The notes: a model not told the origin generated them from the sequence alone. A stretch of DNA of 64,000 bases from Pseudomonas vanderleydeniana (GCF_014268755.2 NZ_CP077093.1:2964001-3028000), one strand, 5' to 3'; positions 52,797 through 62,414 are shown, numbered from the stretch's first letter. Translations and numbers: made by a program.

Positions 52797-53978
52797 GTGA
52801 AGGTGTTCAGTAAGACGTTCGAGCGTGTCGTGGGTGAAGAGGCCGGGAGGGATCTGGCTGAATCCATCACAGCGACACGGCTGGTTTTTCTTGTCCTGGG
52901 GTTATGCCTCGCCGCGTGGGCGCCATTGGTGCCGCTTCTCAAGCAACGGACAGGGCTCGATGAAGGGGCGCTGGGCCTGTTATTGCTGGGGCTGGGTGTC
53001 GGATCGATCATTGCCATGCCCCTGGGGGGCGGGCTGGTCGCACGCGTGGGCTGTCGGAAAGTCATCCTGGTCGCCACTGGGGTCATGCTGGCCATGTTGC
53101 CATTGTTGGCGACCCTCGGCAGTGTGCCGCTGCTCGCGGTGACCGTGACCGTGTTCGGTATGGGCGTCGGCGTGCAGGGCTGTGCGATCAATGTGCAGGC
53201 GGTTGCCGTCAGTGCTCGTTGCAAGAGGCCGGTGATGTCCGGGTTTCACGGAATGTTCAGTCTCGGCGGTGTGCTGGGAGCGCTGGCCATGACGCTCATG
53301 TTGAAGCTCGGCTTGCTGGCGTTTTGGGCAACGTTGATAGCCGTGGCCGGTTGCCTGGTGATTGCATGGCGGTCGATCCCCGGGCTGCAGGGCGAGCCTG
53401 AGAGAAAAACAGCGGGCGACCGGGCGCCGATGTTCGCAGTACCCCGGGGAGAGGTGCTCTTTCTGGGCGTGCTCTGCTCCATCACGTTCCTCGCCGAGGG
53501 GGCCATGCTCGATTGGAGTGGTGTCTTTCTGGTGACCGCTCGCGGGTTGGATGCCAACCTCGCGGGGCTGGCCTATGGCGCGTTCGCCTGCACGATGACG
53601 ATCATGCGGTTGGCCGGTGATGCCTTGGCCCATCGCCTGGGCTATCGGCGCATGGTGGGAATGGGGGCCTTGGTGGCGTCGATGGGGCTGGGTGTCATGT
53701 TGTTCAGCCCGCATTGGAGTCTTTCGCTGACAGGTTGTGCCTTGGTCGGTCTTGGGTGCGCGAACATCGTGCCTGCGCTGTTCTCGGCAGTGGGACGGCA
53801 GACTTCGATGCCACCTTCCTCGGCAGTACCGGCAATGACGACGGTGGGATACGCCGGCGTGCTGGCCGGTCCGGCATTCATCGGTTTTGTGGCGCACGCC
53901 ACTTCGCTCACCCTCTCGCTGATCATTGTCGCCGGCGGCCTGGCCCTGGTGGCAGGAGCCAGCCGCTACCTACGCTGA
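52797..53978 (+). CDS. MFS transporter (YbjJ-like), first paralogue
   Basis: Twelve-helix MFS protein (393 aa) of the group containing E. coli YbjJ. Shared marks with the paralogue at 55928 are FHGMFSLGGVLGA, a Asp in helix 7 (AMLDWSGVFLV) and GCANIVPALFSAVGRQ near helix 10. It begins with GTG at 52797 behind GAGAG. The substrate is unknown; the operator-like site just upstream links it to the regulon further right. Confidence 0.82.
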   Translation: MKVFSKTFERVVGEEAGRDLAESITATRLVFLVLGLCLAAWAPLVPLLKQRTGLDEGALGLLLLGLGVGSIIAMPLGGGLVARVGCRKVILVATGVMLAMLPLLATLGSVPLLAVTVTVFGMGVGVQGCAINVQAVAVSARCKRPVMSGFHGMFSLGGVLGALAMTLMLKLGLLAFWATLIAVAGCLVIAWRSIPGLQGEPERKTAGDRAPMFAVPRGEVLFLGVLCSITFLAEGAMLDWSGVFLVTARGLDANLAGLAYGAFACTMTIMRLAGDALAHRLGYRRMVGMGALVASMGLGVMLFSPHWSLSLTGCALVGLGCANIVPALFSAVGRQTSMPPSSAVPAMTTVGYAGVLAGPAFIGFVAHATSLTLSLIIVAGGLALVAGASRYLR

Positions 53979-54037
53979 AAATGACCGCGCCTTCGGCCAT
54001 CAGGCCCCACTGACCGGTGGTACGTTTTCCTTTCTTC

Positions 54038-54070
54038 ATCGCCCCGTGCAATACGGGGCGATTTGTTTTT
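54038..54070 (+). terminator. terminator of first MFS gene
   Basis: ATCGCCCCGT (54038-54047) pairs perfectly with ACGGGGCGAT (54053-54062) around GCAAT, followed by TTGTTTTT. Confidence 0.9.
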
Positions 54071-54254
54071 GCGCGTTGATGTGCTGGCGGCACTGTTTCC
54101 GTGCGGCACATCTTCCGCTTGCACTGTTACGAATCAATACACGGGGTCGTCCGCTTGCTCGGGGCCAGGGCTGGATCGTGACTGGCGAGCCCGCCTGGCC
54201 TGGGGGCTGCGCGGTATTCGGCAATATTACGGAAGTTTGGCACAAGCCTTGCCT

Positions 54255-54268
54255 TGTAATCCTTTACA
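54255..54268. promoter_or_regulatory. TGTAA-N4-TTACA operator (site 2)
   Basis: TGTAATCCTTTACA, an inverted repeat of TGTAA and TTACA. An identical 14-mer lies 68 bp downstream, both followed by GAG. Confidence 0.75.
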
Positions 54269-54322
54269 GAGGCTATGTTCAGGGCTGACCTGGCGGGGAA
54301 AGCCTCTTTTTTTGCACAGGGA

Positions 54323-54336
54323 TGTAATCCTTTACA
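54323..54336. promoter_or_regulatory. TGTAA-N4-TTACA operator (site 3)
   Basis: A second exact TGTAATCCTTTACA, 72 bp before the permease start codon and just upstream of a TATAAG -10-like element. Confidence 0.75.
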
Positions 54337-54407
54337 GAGAATGGTTCGGCCTGGCAACAGGCCTCTTGCCAACCTATAAGAAACAGCGTGCCCAAGAGAG
54401 GCTAACG

Positions 54408-55778
54408 ATGGACATCGAGAAAAGAAGCATCGAGTTTGTACCCCTGGAGGAGCGTTACGGTCATCCGCGCCGGCTCTTCACCATCTGGTTCAGTGCGAAC
54501 ATGCAAGTGACCACACTGGTGGTCGGCAGCCTCGGGATCGTGGCAGGTTTGAGTCTGGCTTGGACATGCTTCGCGCTGATCCTGGGCTGTGTCATCGGTA
54601 CGGTCTTCATGGCCGCGCACTCCACCCAGGGGCCGCACCTGGGCATTCCACAGATGATTCAGAGTCGGGCGCAGTTCGGTGTCCTCGGTGCCGGCTTTCC
54701 CTTGCTGATCAACTACCTGTCGTTCGTGCTGTTCACTGCGGCCAACGGGGTGGTGATGCGCGATGCGATCAAGTCGTTCATGGACGTGGGCGACAATACG
54801 GCCATCGTGTTGTTTGGCCTGGTGTCATTCATCATCGGCTATATCGGGTATGAGCTGATCCACCGTTTCGGGGCGATCATGACCGCCTTGTCCGGCGGGA
54901 TCTTCCTGATCGTGGCCGCTCTGGCGCTCCAGCACCCGTTGCCGGTTGGCGCCATGGACATGACACAGGGGTTCACTCTCGCGGCCTTTGCCTTGACCGT
55001 GACCCAGGCGGCCTCCTGGACGCTGGGCTTCGGTCCCTACGTCGCGGACTATTCCCGTTATCTGCCGCCGGACATCTCTTCTCGCGAGACCTTCTGGTAC
55101 AGCTATTTCGGCAACCTGCTGGGGGCCTGCCTGGTCATGCTGCTTGGTGCGCTGCTGGCGACGATGTTCACCGATGTCACTTCCAATCCGGGTAATGCAA
55201 TCGCCAGTTTCTTCGGTCCATGGAGCAAGGTGGCGATGTTGATCGTGGTGCTTGGCGTGCTGGAGATCAACGCACTGAACCTCTACAGCGCCTACATGGC
55301 CGGCATGACCATCTTCTCGGGCATGAAGGGCATGAAGCGAATCAGCCGGCGCACCAAGTTCGTGGTCATGGGGTTGACTGCATTGGCCGCGACCCTGATC
55401 GCTGTGGCGACCCAGTACAACTTCAACGCGTACTTCGCCGATATCCTGGTGGCCCAGGTGTATTTCCTCGTACCGTGGAGCGCGATCAACCTGGCTGACT
55501 ACTACCTGGTGAAGAAGGGTAAATACGTGGTCGCGGATATGTATGACGTGGATGGGATCTATGGCAGGTACAGCTGGTCGACCATGATCATCTTCCTGCT
55601 GGGGGTGGCCTCTACGATTCCGTTCATGGATGTGTCGTTCTACCACAGCTATTTCTCGGTGCTGATCGGCGCGGATGTGGCCTGGATACCGGCTTTGATC
55701 GTGCCAGCGGTGCTGTATGTGGGCTGGGCGCGAATCAAGGGTGATCGTTCGCTTAACGCGCTCCGGCAGGCAGCCTGA
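54408..55778 (+). CDS. NCS1 family cytosine/purine permease-like transporter
   Basis: Integral membrane transporter (456 aa) of the nucleobase:cation symporter-1 family, with about twelve helices. Family marks are VPLEERYGHPRRLFTIWFSANMQ at the start, GPHLGIPQMIQSRAQFGVLG, and FGPYVADYSRYLP in the middle. The ATG at 54408 follows AGAGAGG; the open frame upstream overlaps the terminator and operators and is non-coding. Members take up cytosine, allantoin, hydantoins or related cyclic compounds. The double operator indicates control by the local regulator. Confidence 0.88.
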   Translation: MDIEKRSIEFVPLEERYGHPRRLFTIWFSANMQVTTLVVGSLGIVAGLSLAWTCFALILGCVIGTVFMAAHSTQGPHLGIPQMIQSRAQFGVLGAGFPLLINYLSFVLFTAANGVVMRDAIKSFMDVGDNTAIVLFGLVSFIIGYIGYELIHRFGAIMTALSGGIFLIVAALALQHPLPVGAMDMTQGFTLAAFALTVTQAASWTLGFGPYVADYSRYLPPDISSRETFWYSYFGNLLGACLVMLLGALLATMFTDVTSNPGNAIASFFGPWSKVAMLIVVLGVLEINALNLYSAYMAGMTIFSGMKGMKRISRRTKFVVMGLTALAATLIAVATQYNFNAYFADILVAQVYFLVPWSAINLADYYLVKKGKYVVADMYDVDGIYGRYSWSTMIIFLLGVASTIPFMDVSFYHSYFSVLIGADVAWIPALIVPAVLYVGWARIKGDRSLNALRQAA

Positions 55779-55830
55779 TGATTCTGGAGGCGACGACAAC
55801 CCCGGATATCTGTTAACGTTTGCCTGGCTT

Positions 55831-55844
55831 TGTAATCGATTACC
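55831..55844. promoter_or_regulatory. TGTAA-N4-TTACA operator (site 4)
   Basis: TGTAATCGATTACC keeps both half-sites with a central CG typical of LacI operators, 84 bp before the second MFS start. Confidence 0.7.
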
Positions 55845-55927
55845 AGTCCCGGCCGTGCGCCGGGATTGGCATTGCAAAGCGGCTTTCAACAAGCGTTACC
55901 CCAGTCAATAATAATCGCAAGAGGGGA

Positions 55928-57130
55928 ATGACTTTGCCTTGCACACCGCTTTTACGACGTGCCCGTGTTGCAACCTCGGGTGTATTTTTTGCCAATGGTG
56001 CGGTACTCGCCATCTGGGCAACCAACATTCCCGGCATGAAGCAGGGGCTCGGCCTGACCGACTCCGAACTGGGTTTTGCCCTCAGTGCATTTGCCGCTGG
56101 CACCATGCTCATGATGTGCCTGGCCGGTGCGATCGCCACGAAGCTGGGCAGTCGTACGACGGTACTGTTGGGAGGATTGCTGGTCTCGGCGGTGCTCCCC
56201 CTGTGTGCCATGGCCGACTCGCTGATGGCGCTTGCCGCCGCCATTTTCTGCCTTGGTATTGCGAACAGCATCCTGGACGTGGCGATGAACACGCATGGTT
56301 CGTTGATCGAGGCAAAACAGCAGCGACCTCTGATGTCTTCGTTCCATGCCGTTTTCAGCCTGGGCGGGCTGGCTGGAGCCTCGACCGTGGCAACCATGCT
56401 CTCAGGCACTCTCGGCTTGGCCCAATGCATGTGGGTATCGGGTGGACTGATGTTGCTGACGACCCTGGCGAGTGTGCGCTGGATGGGCGATCTGCAACCG
56501 GAAATCGATCCCGCGTGCGTGGTTCGCCAGCGGGTGAGAAGTTTTGCCTGGCCGAACCGCGCCCTCCTGGTGATCGCCGGCCTGACTTTCCTCTCGCTGT
56601 TCGTGGAGCGGACGGTCATCGATTGGAGCTCGCTCTATCTCACTGACGTGAGCCACACTTCGACGAGTATTGCTGCATTCGCTTTCGGCGCATTCAGCCT
56701 GGCGATGGCCGTCGGTCGCTTGGCGGGTGACCTGCTCATCCGGAAACTCGGTAGCCATGGTGTCATGACGCTTTCCGGCATCGTCGGTGGAGCAGGGGTT
56801 TTCCTGGCCATTCTCGTGCCGGAACCGGTGACATCAATTGCCGGTTTCATTCTGGTGGGCCTGGGGCTGGCGAACATGACGCCATTGCTCTACAGCCAGG
56901 CCAGTCGGGCCTATCCCGGTGCACCCGGTCTAGGCCTGGCAATGAACGGCACCCTGGGATACACCGGTTTTCTACTGGCTCCGCCTATTATCGGTCATCT
57001 GGCCGAGTCCTACGGCCTTAAGCTGTCAATGATCATTCCCCTGCTGGCGTTCGTCTTGCTGACGATCAGTCATTTGCGCAGGCGGGCGCGTACGGGCTAC
57101 GTCTGTCCTGACGCTCAGGTCGCCCGTTGA
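55928..57130 (+). CDS. MFS transporter (YbjJ-like), second paralogue
   Basis: MFS protein of 400 aa, related to that at 52797 (FHAVFSLGGLAGA, TVIDWSSLYLTDV, GLANMTPLLYSQASRA). The ATG at 55928 follows a GAGGGG ribosome-binding site. It ends 57 bp before the convergent LacI gene, with a hairpin between. Two related carriers in one regulon may handle import and export, or two forms of a substrate. Confidence 0.85.
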   Translation: MTLPCTPLLRRARVATSGVFFANGAVLAIWATNIPGMKQGLGLTDSELGFALSAFAAGTMLMMCLAGAIATKLGSRTTVLLGGLLVSAVLPLCAMADSLMALAAAIFCLGIANSILDVAMNTHGSLIEAKQQRPLMSSFHAVFSLGGLAGASTVATMLSGTLGLAQCMWVSGGLMLLTTLASVRWMGDLQPEIDPACVVRQRVRSFAWPNRALLVIAGLTFLSLFVERTVIDWSSLYLTDVSHTSTSIAAFAFGAFSLAMAVGRLAGDLLIRKLGSHGVMTLSGIVGGAGVFLAILVPEPVTSIAGFILVGLGLANMTPLLYSQASRAYPGAPGLGLAMNGTLGYTGFLLAPPIIGHLAESYGLKLSMIIPLLAFVLLTISHLRRRARTGYVCPDAQVAR

Positions 57131-57142
57131 GGAGAGTGGCAA

Positions 57143-57173
57143 GGCCCTGGGCACGACAATCGTGGTCAGGGCC
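57143..57173. terminator. bidirectional hairpin between convergent MFS and LacI genes
   Basis: GGCCCTG (57143-57149) pairs with CAGGGCC (57167-57173), and inside it CACGA pairs with TCGTG. It lies in the 57-bp convergent gap. No T-run follows, so termination efficiency is uncertain. Confidence 0.5.
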
Positions 57174-57187
57174 GCCGGAGGGTGGAG

Positions 57188-58237
57188 TCAGATGGCGTCG
57201 CTGGATTGCCTGATCATCAGTTGTGTGCCGAGCAGAAGCGGGCGAATCTCGGCCCCGTGCTTGAGCTTGCCAATCAGGGCTTCAGCGCTTCGCAAGCCCA
57301 TTTCACTGGCAGGAATGGCCAGCGTGGTGAGCGGCGGGTCGAGGTACTCGGCGAACTCCAGGTTGTCATACCCGACCACCGAGATCTCTTTAGGCACGTT
57401 GAGTTGCAACTTCTTGCAGGCCGACAGAACGCCGAATGCAATCACATCGCTGTTGCAGATGACTGCCGTCACTTCGGGGCGCTCCAGGCGGATGCGGCGC
57501 AGGGTGCGCTCTCCGAACTCAATGGTGTAGCCCGTTTCGGCCTCGTACATCGAATGACTGCAACGCTCGCGGTAGCCCTCCAAGGTGTCCTTGAACGCCT
57601 GGTAGCGTGCCTGTTGGCGGTCATTACCCTTGATCGGTCCCGTGAGCATCGCCATGTTGCGATGACCTAGGCCCAACAGGTATTCCACGAGCTGGCGCGT
57701 GGCTTGATAGTTGTCGAAACCGATGAAGGGGAATTCCCGGTCGGACAGGTACGAGTAGGTGCAGACGACCGGCATGCGGTAGTCCTGGAGGTAGCGCTTG
57801 AGGTTATCGTCAGTCACGTCACCCACGATCAGCAAGGCTTCCACCCCGCGCTCGACGAGCAGCTTGACCTTGTCGAAGATGGCGCCGGAGTCGAACCCGC
57901 AACTGAGCACGTACACCACGTAACCGTACTCTGCCAGCCGTTCCTGGAAGCTCTTGACCATGGTGGCGTAGATCGCATGATCGAGGGTTGGGATGATGGC
58001 CCCGATCAGATTGGTTTTCTGCAGTCTCAAGGCCTTGGCTGCCGGGTTCGGGCTGTAGCCGAGTTTCGCTGCCACGGCCAGCACCTTTTCCCTGACGTCA
58101 TCGCGAACATGGGTCGGTAGGTTGAAGCTGCGCGACACCGTCGCTACTGACACGCCGGCAGCCTTGGCCACGTCCGTTACCGTCACTCTGCCGACAGATT
58201 TCACCGTCCCGCTCACACTGGCCTCCTTGTTCGCCAC
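57188..58237 (-). CDS. LacI family regulator, probable master of the TGTAA regulon
   Basis: LacI-type regulator (349 aa, GTG start at 58237). The helix-turn-helix is at about 18-40 (VTVTDVAKAAGVSVATVSRSF), the hinge helix contains NPAAKALRLQK, and the effector domain contains TNLIGAIIPTLDHAIYATMVKSF. It resembles GntR/IdnR-like LacI members. It is divergent from the GH13 gene, and two TGTAA/TTACA-type sites lie in the shared 188-bp gap, so it probably represses itself and the surrounding genes. Confidence 0.9.
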   Translation of the reverse strand: MANKEASVSGTVKSVGRVTVTDVAKAAGVSVATVSRSFNLPTHVRDDVREKVLAVAAKLGYSPNPAAKALRLQKTNLIGAIIPTLDHAIYATMVKSFQERLAEYGYVVYVLSCGFDSGAIFDKVKLLVERGVEALLIVGDVTDDNLKRYLQDYRMPVVCTYSYLSDREFPFIGFDNYQATRQLVEYLLGLGHRNMAMLTGPIKGNDRQQARYQAFKDTLEGYRERCSHSMYEAETGYTIEFGERTLRRIRLERPEVTAVICNSDVIAFGVLSACKKLQLNVPKEISVVGYDNLEFAEYLDPPLTTLAIPASEMGLRSAEALIGKLKHGAEIRPLLLGTQLMIRQSSDAI

Positions 58238-58274
58238 GGTTTTCAGGTCTTTTTTCGCTTATGGGTGACTCTCA

Positions 58275-58288
58275 TGATAACGATTACG
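58275..58288. promoter_or_regulatory. TGTAA-N4-TTACA operator (site 5, degenerate)
   Basis: TGATAACGATTACG fits the TGTAAWCGATTACA pattern with three deviations, 38 bp upstream of the LacI start on its own side. Confidence 0.55.
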
Positions 58289-58351
58289 CATTGATTTTGC
58301 CGAGTTTCTTTAAGCCGTAGCCTGGCTGATCAATCGATCCCTTCTTTTTCT

Positions 58352-58365
58352 TGCGAACGATTACA
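58352..58365. promoter_or_regulatory. TGTAA-N4-TTACA operator (site 6)
   Basis: TGCGAACGATTACA keeps the right half and central CG. It is 77 bp from site 5, about seven helical turns, allowing looping, and 61 bp before the GH13 start. Confidence 0.62.
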
Positions 58366-58425
58366 GCGCGCACCTCTCTGAAACTTAAGTGCGGGAAAAC
58401 TTCGTGGATCAGGGAGGCGCAGGTT

Positions 58426-60492
58426 ATGTCAAAACCGGATACAACCCACGTGGATTGGCTGATTGGTCAATCCATGCTCAAGGCGGCGCAGGACCACGCG
58501 CAGGCCTACTCGGGGCAGGCTCGTCAGTGGATGAACCCCTACGCCCAGGTGCGCCCGCGCGATGCCACCGCCATTGCTTCCGTCTGGCTGACGGTCTACC
58601 CCGACTCCATCGTGACGGCCGAGGGCGGCTCGGTCCTGCAGGCGCTGGGCGATGAAGAGCTCTGGCGCAGCTTGTCGTCGATCGGCGTGCAGGGCGTTCA
58701 TACCGGGCCCATCAAGCAGTCCGGGGGGATCAGGGGGCGGGAGTACACGCCGAGTGTCGATGGCAATTTCGACCGGATCAGCTGGAGCATCGACCCGCTC
58801 TACGGCACCGAGGAGGAACTGATCCGGATGAATCGGGTGGCCGCGGCGCACAATGCGGTCACCATCGATGATTCGATTCCCTCGCACACCGGCAAGGGCG
58901 CCGATTTCCGCCTGGCGGAGCTGGGCGTCGCGCCTTATCCGGGCATCTATCACATGGTGGAGATCCGCGAGGAGGACTGGGGCCTGTTGCCGGAGATTGC
59001 CGAGGGGCGCGACTGCGCCAACCTCAGCCCGGTCCAGTGCGACCTGCTCAAGGAGCGGCGCTACACCGTGGGCCAGTTGCAGCGGGTGATCTTTTTCGAG
59101 CCCGGCGTGAAGGAAACCGACTGGAGCGCGACACCGGTCGTGGTTGGGGCTGATGGCAAGCCGCGGCGCTGGGTGTACCTGCATTACTTCAAGGATGGGC
59201 AGCCGTCGCTGAACTGGCTTGATCCGACGTTCGCGGCGCAGCAACTGATCATCGGTGATGCCCTGCATGCCCTCGACCGGCTGGGCGCCCGGGGCCTGCG
59301 ACTGGATGCCAACGGCTTCCTCGGCGTCGAGATTCGTCACAACGATACGGCCTGGTCGGAAAGCCACCCGCTGTCGATCAACGGCAACCAGTTGCTCGGC
59401 GGCATGATCCGCAAGGCCGGTGGTTTCAGCTTCCAGGAACTCAATCTCACCCTGGATGACATTGCCCAGATGTCGAAGGGGGGCGCCGATCTGTCGTACG
59501 ACTTCATCACCCGGCCGGCCTACCAGCATGCATTGCTGACCGGCGATACCGAGTTTCTGCGGCTGATGCTGAACCAGATGCATGCCTTTGGCATCGACCC
59601 GGCCTCCCTGATTCATGCCCTGCAGAACCACGATGAGCTCACCCTTGAACTGGTGCACTTCTGGACCCTGCATGCTCACGACATGTATTTGTACAAGGGC
59701 CAGACCCTACCGGGCGGCATCCTGCGCGAACACATCCGTGAAGAGATGTACGAGCGCCTCAGCGGCGAGCAGGCGCCCTACAACCTGCGCTTCGTGACCA
59801 ATGGTGTCTCTTGCACCACGGTGAGCATCATTACCGCAGCCATGGGCGTTCGGGATCTTGCAACGCTGACCGCCGACGATATCCAACAGGTGCAGAAGAT
59901 GCACTTGCTGCTGGTGATGTACAACGCCATGCAGCCTGGGGTTCTCGCGTTGTCTGGCTGGGACCTGGTGGGAGCGCTGCCTCTGGAGCGCGAGCAGGTC
60001 GAGGCGAGGATGGGTGACGGCGATACGCGCTGGATCCATCGGGGCGCGTATGACCTGGGCGGATTGAACCCGGCTGCGGTGGCGTCGGCGAGGGGCATGC
60101 CGTTGGCGCGGTCGTTGTACGGCTCGCTGTCCGAGCAGTTGCAAAGCCCCGATTCCTTTGCGAGCCAGGTCAAGAGGCTGGTGTCGGTACGCCAGGCCTA
60201 TGGCTTGGCCAGCAGTCGGCAGATACTGGTACCGGAAGTCGGCAGCCCCGGCCTGCTCGTCATGGTGCACGAGCTGCCGGCCGGCAAGGGCACCCAGGTC
60301 ACCGCGCTGAACTTCGGCCGGGAAAGCATCAGCGAAGCCATTCCGCTACCGAACGTCCAGCCCGGTACGGTGGTGGACATGATCAACGAAAGAGTCGAGG
60401 GCGATTTGGGAGCGGAGGGCGTGCTGACCATCGATCTCGATCCCTACGAAGCCCTCTCGCTACGAATCGTCTCGAGTGGATTGGGGATGTAA
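58426..60492 (+). CDS. GH13 trehalose synthase-like alpha-glucosyl enzyme
   Basis: Glycoside hydrolase family 13 enzyme (688 aa from the ATG at 58426). Length and motifs resemble the Pseudomonas-type trehalose synthase that interconverts maltose and trehalose. The catalytic nucleophile region is [13 protein letters not shown], the acid/base is in FSFQELNLT, and [12 protein letters not shown] is the conserved Asp block (NHDELT as in TreS). The TreS-type maltokinase fusion is absent. It is divergent from the LacI gene and lies under two operators. Sucrose or another alpha-glucoside as substrate cannot be excluded. Confidence 0.78.
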   Translation: MSKPDTTHVDWLIGQSMLKAAQDHAQAYSGQARQWMNPYAQVRPRDATAIASVWLTVYPDSIVTAEGGSVLQALGDEELWRSLSSIGVQGVHTGPIKQSGGIRGREYTPSVDGNFDRISWSIDPLYGTEEELIRMNRVAAAHNAVTIDDSIPSHTGKGADFRLAELGVAPYPGIYHMVEIREEDWGLLPEIAEGRDCANLSPVQCDLLKERRYTVGQLQRVIFFEPGVKETDWSATPVVVGADGKPRRWVYLHYFKDGQPSLNWLDPTFAAQQLIIGDALHALDRLGARGLRLDANGFLGVEIRHNDTAWSESHPLSINGNQLLGGMIRKAGGFSFQELNLTLDDIAQMSKGGADLSYDFITRPAYQHALLTGDTEFLRLMLNQMHAFGIDPASLIHALQNHDELTLELVHFWTLHAHDMYLYKGQTLPGGILREHIREEMYERLSGEQAPYNLRFVTNGVSCTTVSIITAAMGVRDLATLTADDIQQVQKMHLLLVMYNAMQPGVLALSGWDLVGALPLEREQVEARMGDGDTRWIHRGAYDLGGLNPAAVASARGMPLARSLYGSLSEQLQSPDSFASQVKRLVSVRQAYGLASSRQILVPEVGSPGLLVMVHELPAGKGTQVTALNFGRESISEAIPLPNVQPGTVVDMINERVEGDLGAEGVLTIDLDPYEALSLRIVSSGLGM

Positions 60493-60514
60493 TCGTTACC
60501 AGAAAACGTTACCA
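60489..60514. promoter_or_regulatory. operator-like half-site pair after GH13 gene
   Basis: GTAATCGTTACC (60489-60500), overlapping the GH13 stop codon, contains both half-sites with one base less spacing. CGTTACCA recurs 13 bp later (60507-60514). It could be a degenerate regulator site. Confidence 0.4.
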
Positions 60515-60576
60515 TTGTTCGCACAGTAGCAGCACGTGGTCCTGGGTCGGGCGCTTGAAAGGGCGCCTGACCTATA

Positions 60577-60600
60577 AGAAACCCGGGTTTTCGGGTTTCT
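60577..60600 (+). terminator. hairpin between GH13 and GMC genes
   Basis: AGAAACCCG (60577-60585) pairs perfectly with CGGGTTTCT (60592-60600) around GGTTTT. No downstream T-run, so a weak terminator or RNA-stabilising stem after the GH13 gene. Confidence 0.5.
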
Positions 60601-60704
60601 GGAGGCAGATTCTGGACTGGCATGTGGCTTGCACTGCTGAAGTCCAGGAGGCGAAGGGCGCGTAGGCTGTCACTTAGGTGGCAGGAGTTTTTCTGTGCTC
60701 GCGC

Positions 60705-60720
60705 TTGTAAACGATTACAA
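60705..60720. promoter_or_regulatory. TGTAA-N4-TTACA operator (site 7, best match)
   Basis: TTGTAAACGATTACAA is the most symmetric member of the set (seven of eight positions paired), 35 bp before the GMC oxidoreductase start, overlapping its probable promoter. Confidence 0.8.
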
Positions 60721-60755
60721 AATTTGCACCATTCCAATGAGATTTAGGTGAGCCC

Positions 60756-62414
60756 ATGCGTGATATCAATGGCCGTAACACCCATAAAGCCTACGACTAC
60801 GTCGTGATCGGATCAGGATCGGCAGGCAGCGTGCTGGCAGGGCGGCTTTCCGAGGATAAGGACGTTTCGGTGCTGATGCTCGAAGCAGGCCCAACCGACA
60901 AGAGCATCTTCATTCGGATGCCGGCTGCGTTGGGTTTTCCACTGATGGATGATCGCTTCAACTGGTACCTGCACTCCGAACCGGAAGCACATCTCGATAA
61001 CCGCAAGATCTATGAGGCGCGTGGCCGGGTACTGGGCGGTTCGTCTTCGATCAACGGCATGAACTGGGTGCGGGGCAACCCGTGGGACTACGACAACTGG
61101 GCAGAGATGGGGCTCAAGGGCTGGAGCTACGACGATTGCCTGCCGTACTTTCGCAAGGCGGAAACCTTCGACAAGGGCGCTGATGACTACCGCGGTGACC
61201 AGGGCCCGATGCACATCCAGACCTGTGCCGCCAACAACCCCCTCTACACGGCCTTCCTGGACGCGGGCAAGCAGGCGGGGTACGCCCACATTGCCGACCA
61301 CAACGGCTATCGGCAGGAAGGGGTGCATATCACTCAGCGTAACGTCCACAAGGGCATTCGCTGGAGCACCTCGCAGGCCTACATCCACACCAATCGCAGC
61401 CGTGAAAACCTGCATGTGTGCGATAACGCCCTGGTCACCAAAATCCACTTCGAAGGCAACTATGCGACCCGCGTGCACTTCACCCGTAATGGCAAGGCCG
61501 AGAGCGTCGACGTCCATCGCGAGGTCATCCTGAGTGCGGGCGCTATTCATTCGCCGCATCTGCTGATGTTGTCAGGTATCGGCAACGCAAAGCACCTGGC
61601 TGAATTCGGCATCCCGAGCCTCGTCGACCTGCCTGCGGTGGGCGAGGGACTGAAGGATCATGTGGCCGCCCCGGTTCAATACAGTTCGTCCCAGAACGTC
61701 TCGATCGCCAAGGAGCTGACGCCGGTCGGCAAGCTCAAGCTGGGGGCACTCTGGACCTTCTTCAAGAAAGGTCTCGGTGCGACCAACTTCTTCGAAGTCG
61801 GTGCCTTCATCCGTACACGGGATGAAATCAAGGTACCCAATGTACAGTTCGAATTCATCCCGATGCTGGGCGAATTCCAGCACGGCAGCGTGAAGCTGGA
61901 GGATGGCTTCCAGTACTTTTTCAGCCTCATGCGTCCTACCAGCACTGGGCGTGTCTGGTTGGCCTCGGCCGACCCGAAGACCCCGCCCAAGTTCGTGTTC
62001 AACTTCCTGTCAACCAAGGAAGACCAGGACGACGCCATCGCTGCGGTCAAGGCCATCCGCCATGTGGTTTCTCAGCCAGCCTGGGATCTGTATCGCGGAG
62101 AAGAGGTCACGCCGGGCGCCCACGTGAAGACGGACGAACAGATCCTGGCCGCGCTTCGCCAGTCGGCGGGCACCAACTATCACCCTGCATGCACTTGCCG
62201 GATGGGCACCGACCCCAAGACCAGCGTCGTGGATGCCCATGCCCGCGTGCATGGCATTCCGAACCTGCGGGTCGTGGATGCGTCGATCATGCCTGAGATC
62301 GTCAGCGGCAACCTGAACGCGCCGATCATCATGATGGCGGAGAAAATCGCTGACGACATCCGCGCTCGCAAGCCGCTGCCACAAGCCAAGGCCAAGTACT
62401 ACGTTCCGGCCTGA
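60756..62414 (+). CDS. GMC family oxidoreductase, choline dehydrogenase-like
   Basis: FAD-dependent alcohol dehydrogenase (552 aa) resembling BetA/AlkJ. The FAD motif GSGSAG is at residues 19-24, GMC signature 1 is RGRVLGGSSSINGMNWVRG, signature 2 lies in GAIHSPHLLMLSGIG, and the catalytic His region is NYHPACTCRMG with NLNAPIIMMAEK. It is soluble, without a signal or Fe-S cysteine cluster, unlike the GMC proteins at 9.7 and 22 kb. It begins a set with SDR, NIPSNAP and aldehyde dehydrogenase genes. Choline itself is doubtful because no betI or transporter is near; a polyol or alcohol is possible. Confidence 0.88.
   Translation: MRDINGRNTHKAYDYVVIGSGSAGSVLAGRLSEDKDVSVLMLEAGPTDKSIFIRMPAALGFPLMDDRFNWYLHSEPEAHLDNRKIYEARGRVLGGSSSINGMNWVRGNPWDYDNWAEMGLKGWSYDDCLPYFRKAETFDKGADDYRGDQGPMHIQTCAANNPLYTAFLDAGKQAGYAHIADHNGYRQEGVHITQRNVHKGIRWSTSQAYIHTNRSRENLHVCDNALVTKIHFEGNYATRVHFTRNGKAESVDVHREVILSAGAIHSPHLLMLSGIGNAKHLAEFGIPSLVDLPAVGEGLKDHVAAPVQYSSSQNVSIAKELTPVGKLKLGALWTFFKKGLGATNFFEVGAFIRTRDEIKVPNVQFEFIPMLGEFQHGSVKLEDGFQYFFSLMRPTSTGRVWLASADPKTPPKFVFNFLSTKEDQDDAIAAVKAIRHVVSQPAWDLYRGEEVTPGAHVKTDEQILAALRQSAGTNYHPACTCRMGTDPKTSVVDAHARVHGIPNLRVVDASIMPEIVSGNLNAPIIMMAEKIADDIRARKPLPQAKAKYYVPA

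Noticed and set aside
54063..54407. Upstream extension of the NCS1 permease frame
   Set aside because: It would start inside a terminator T-run and translate through two operators; the ATG at 54408 has a proper ribosome-binding site and the family start.
60756..62414. Calling the GMC oxidoreductase betA
   Set aside because: No betI, betB order or choline transporter is adjacent and the cluster is LacI-controlled, so only the family assignment is safe.
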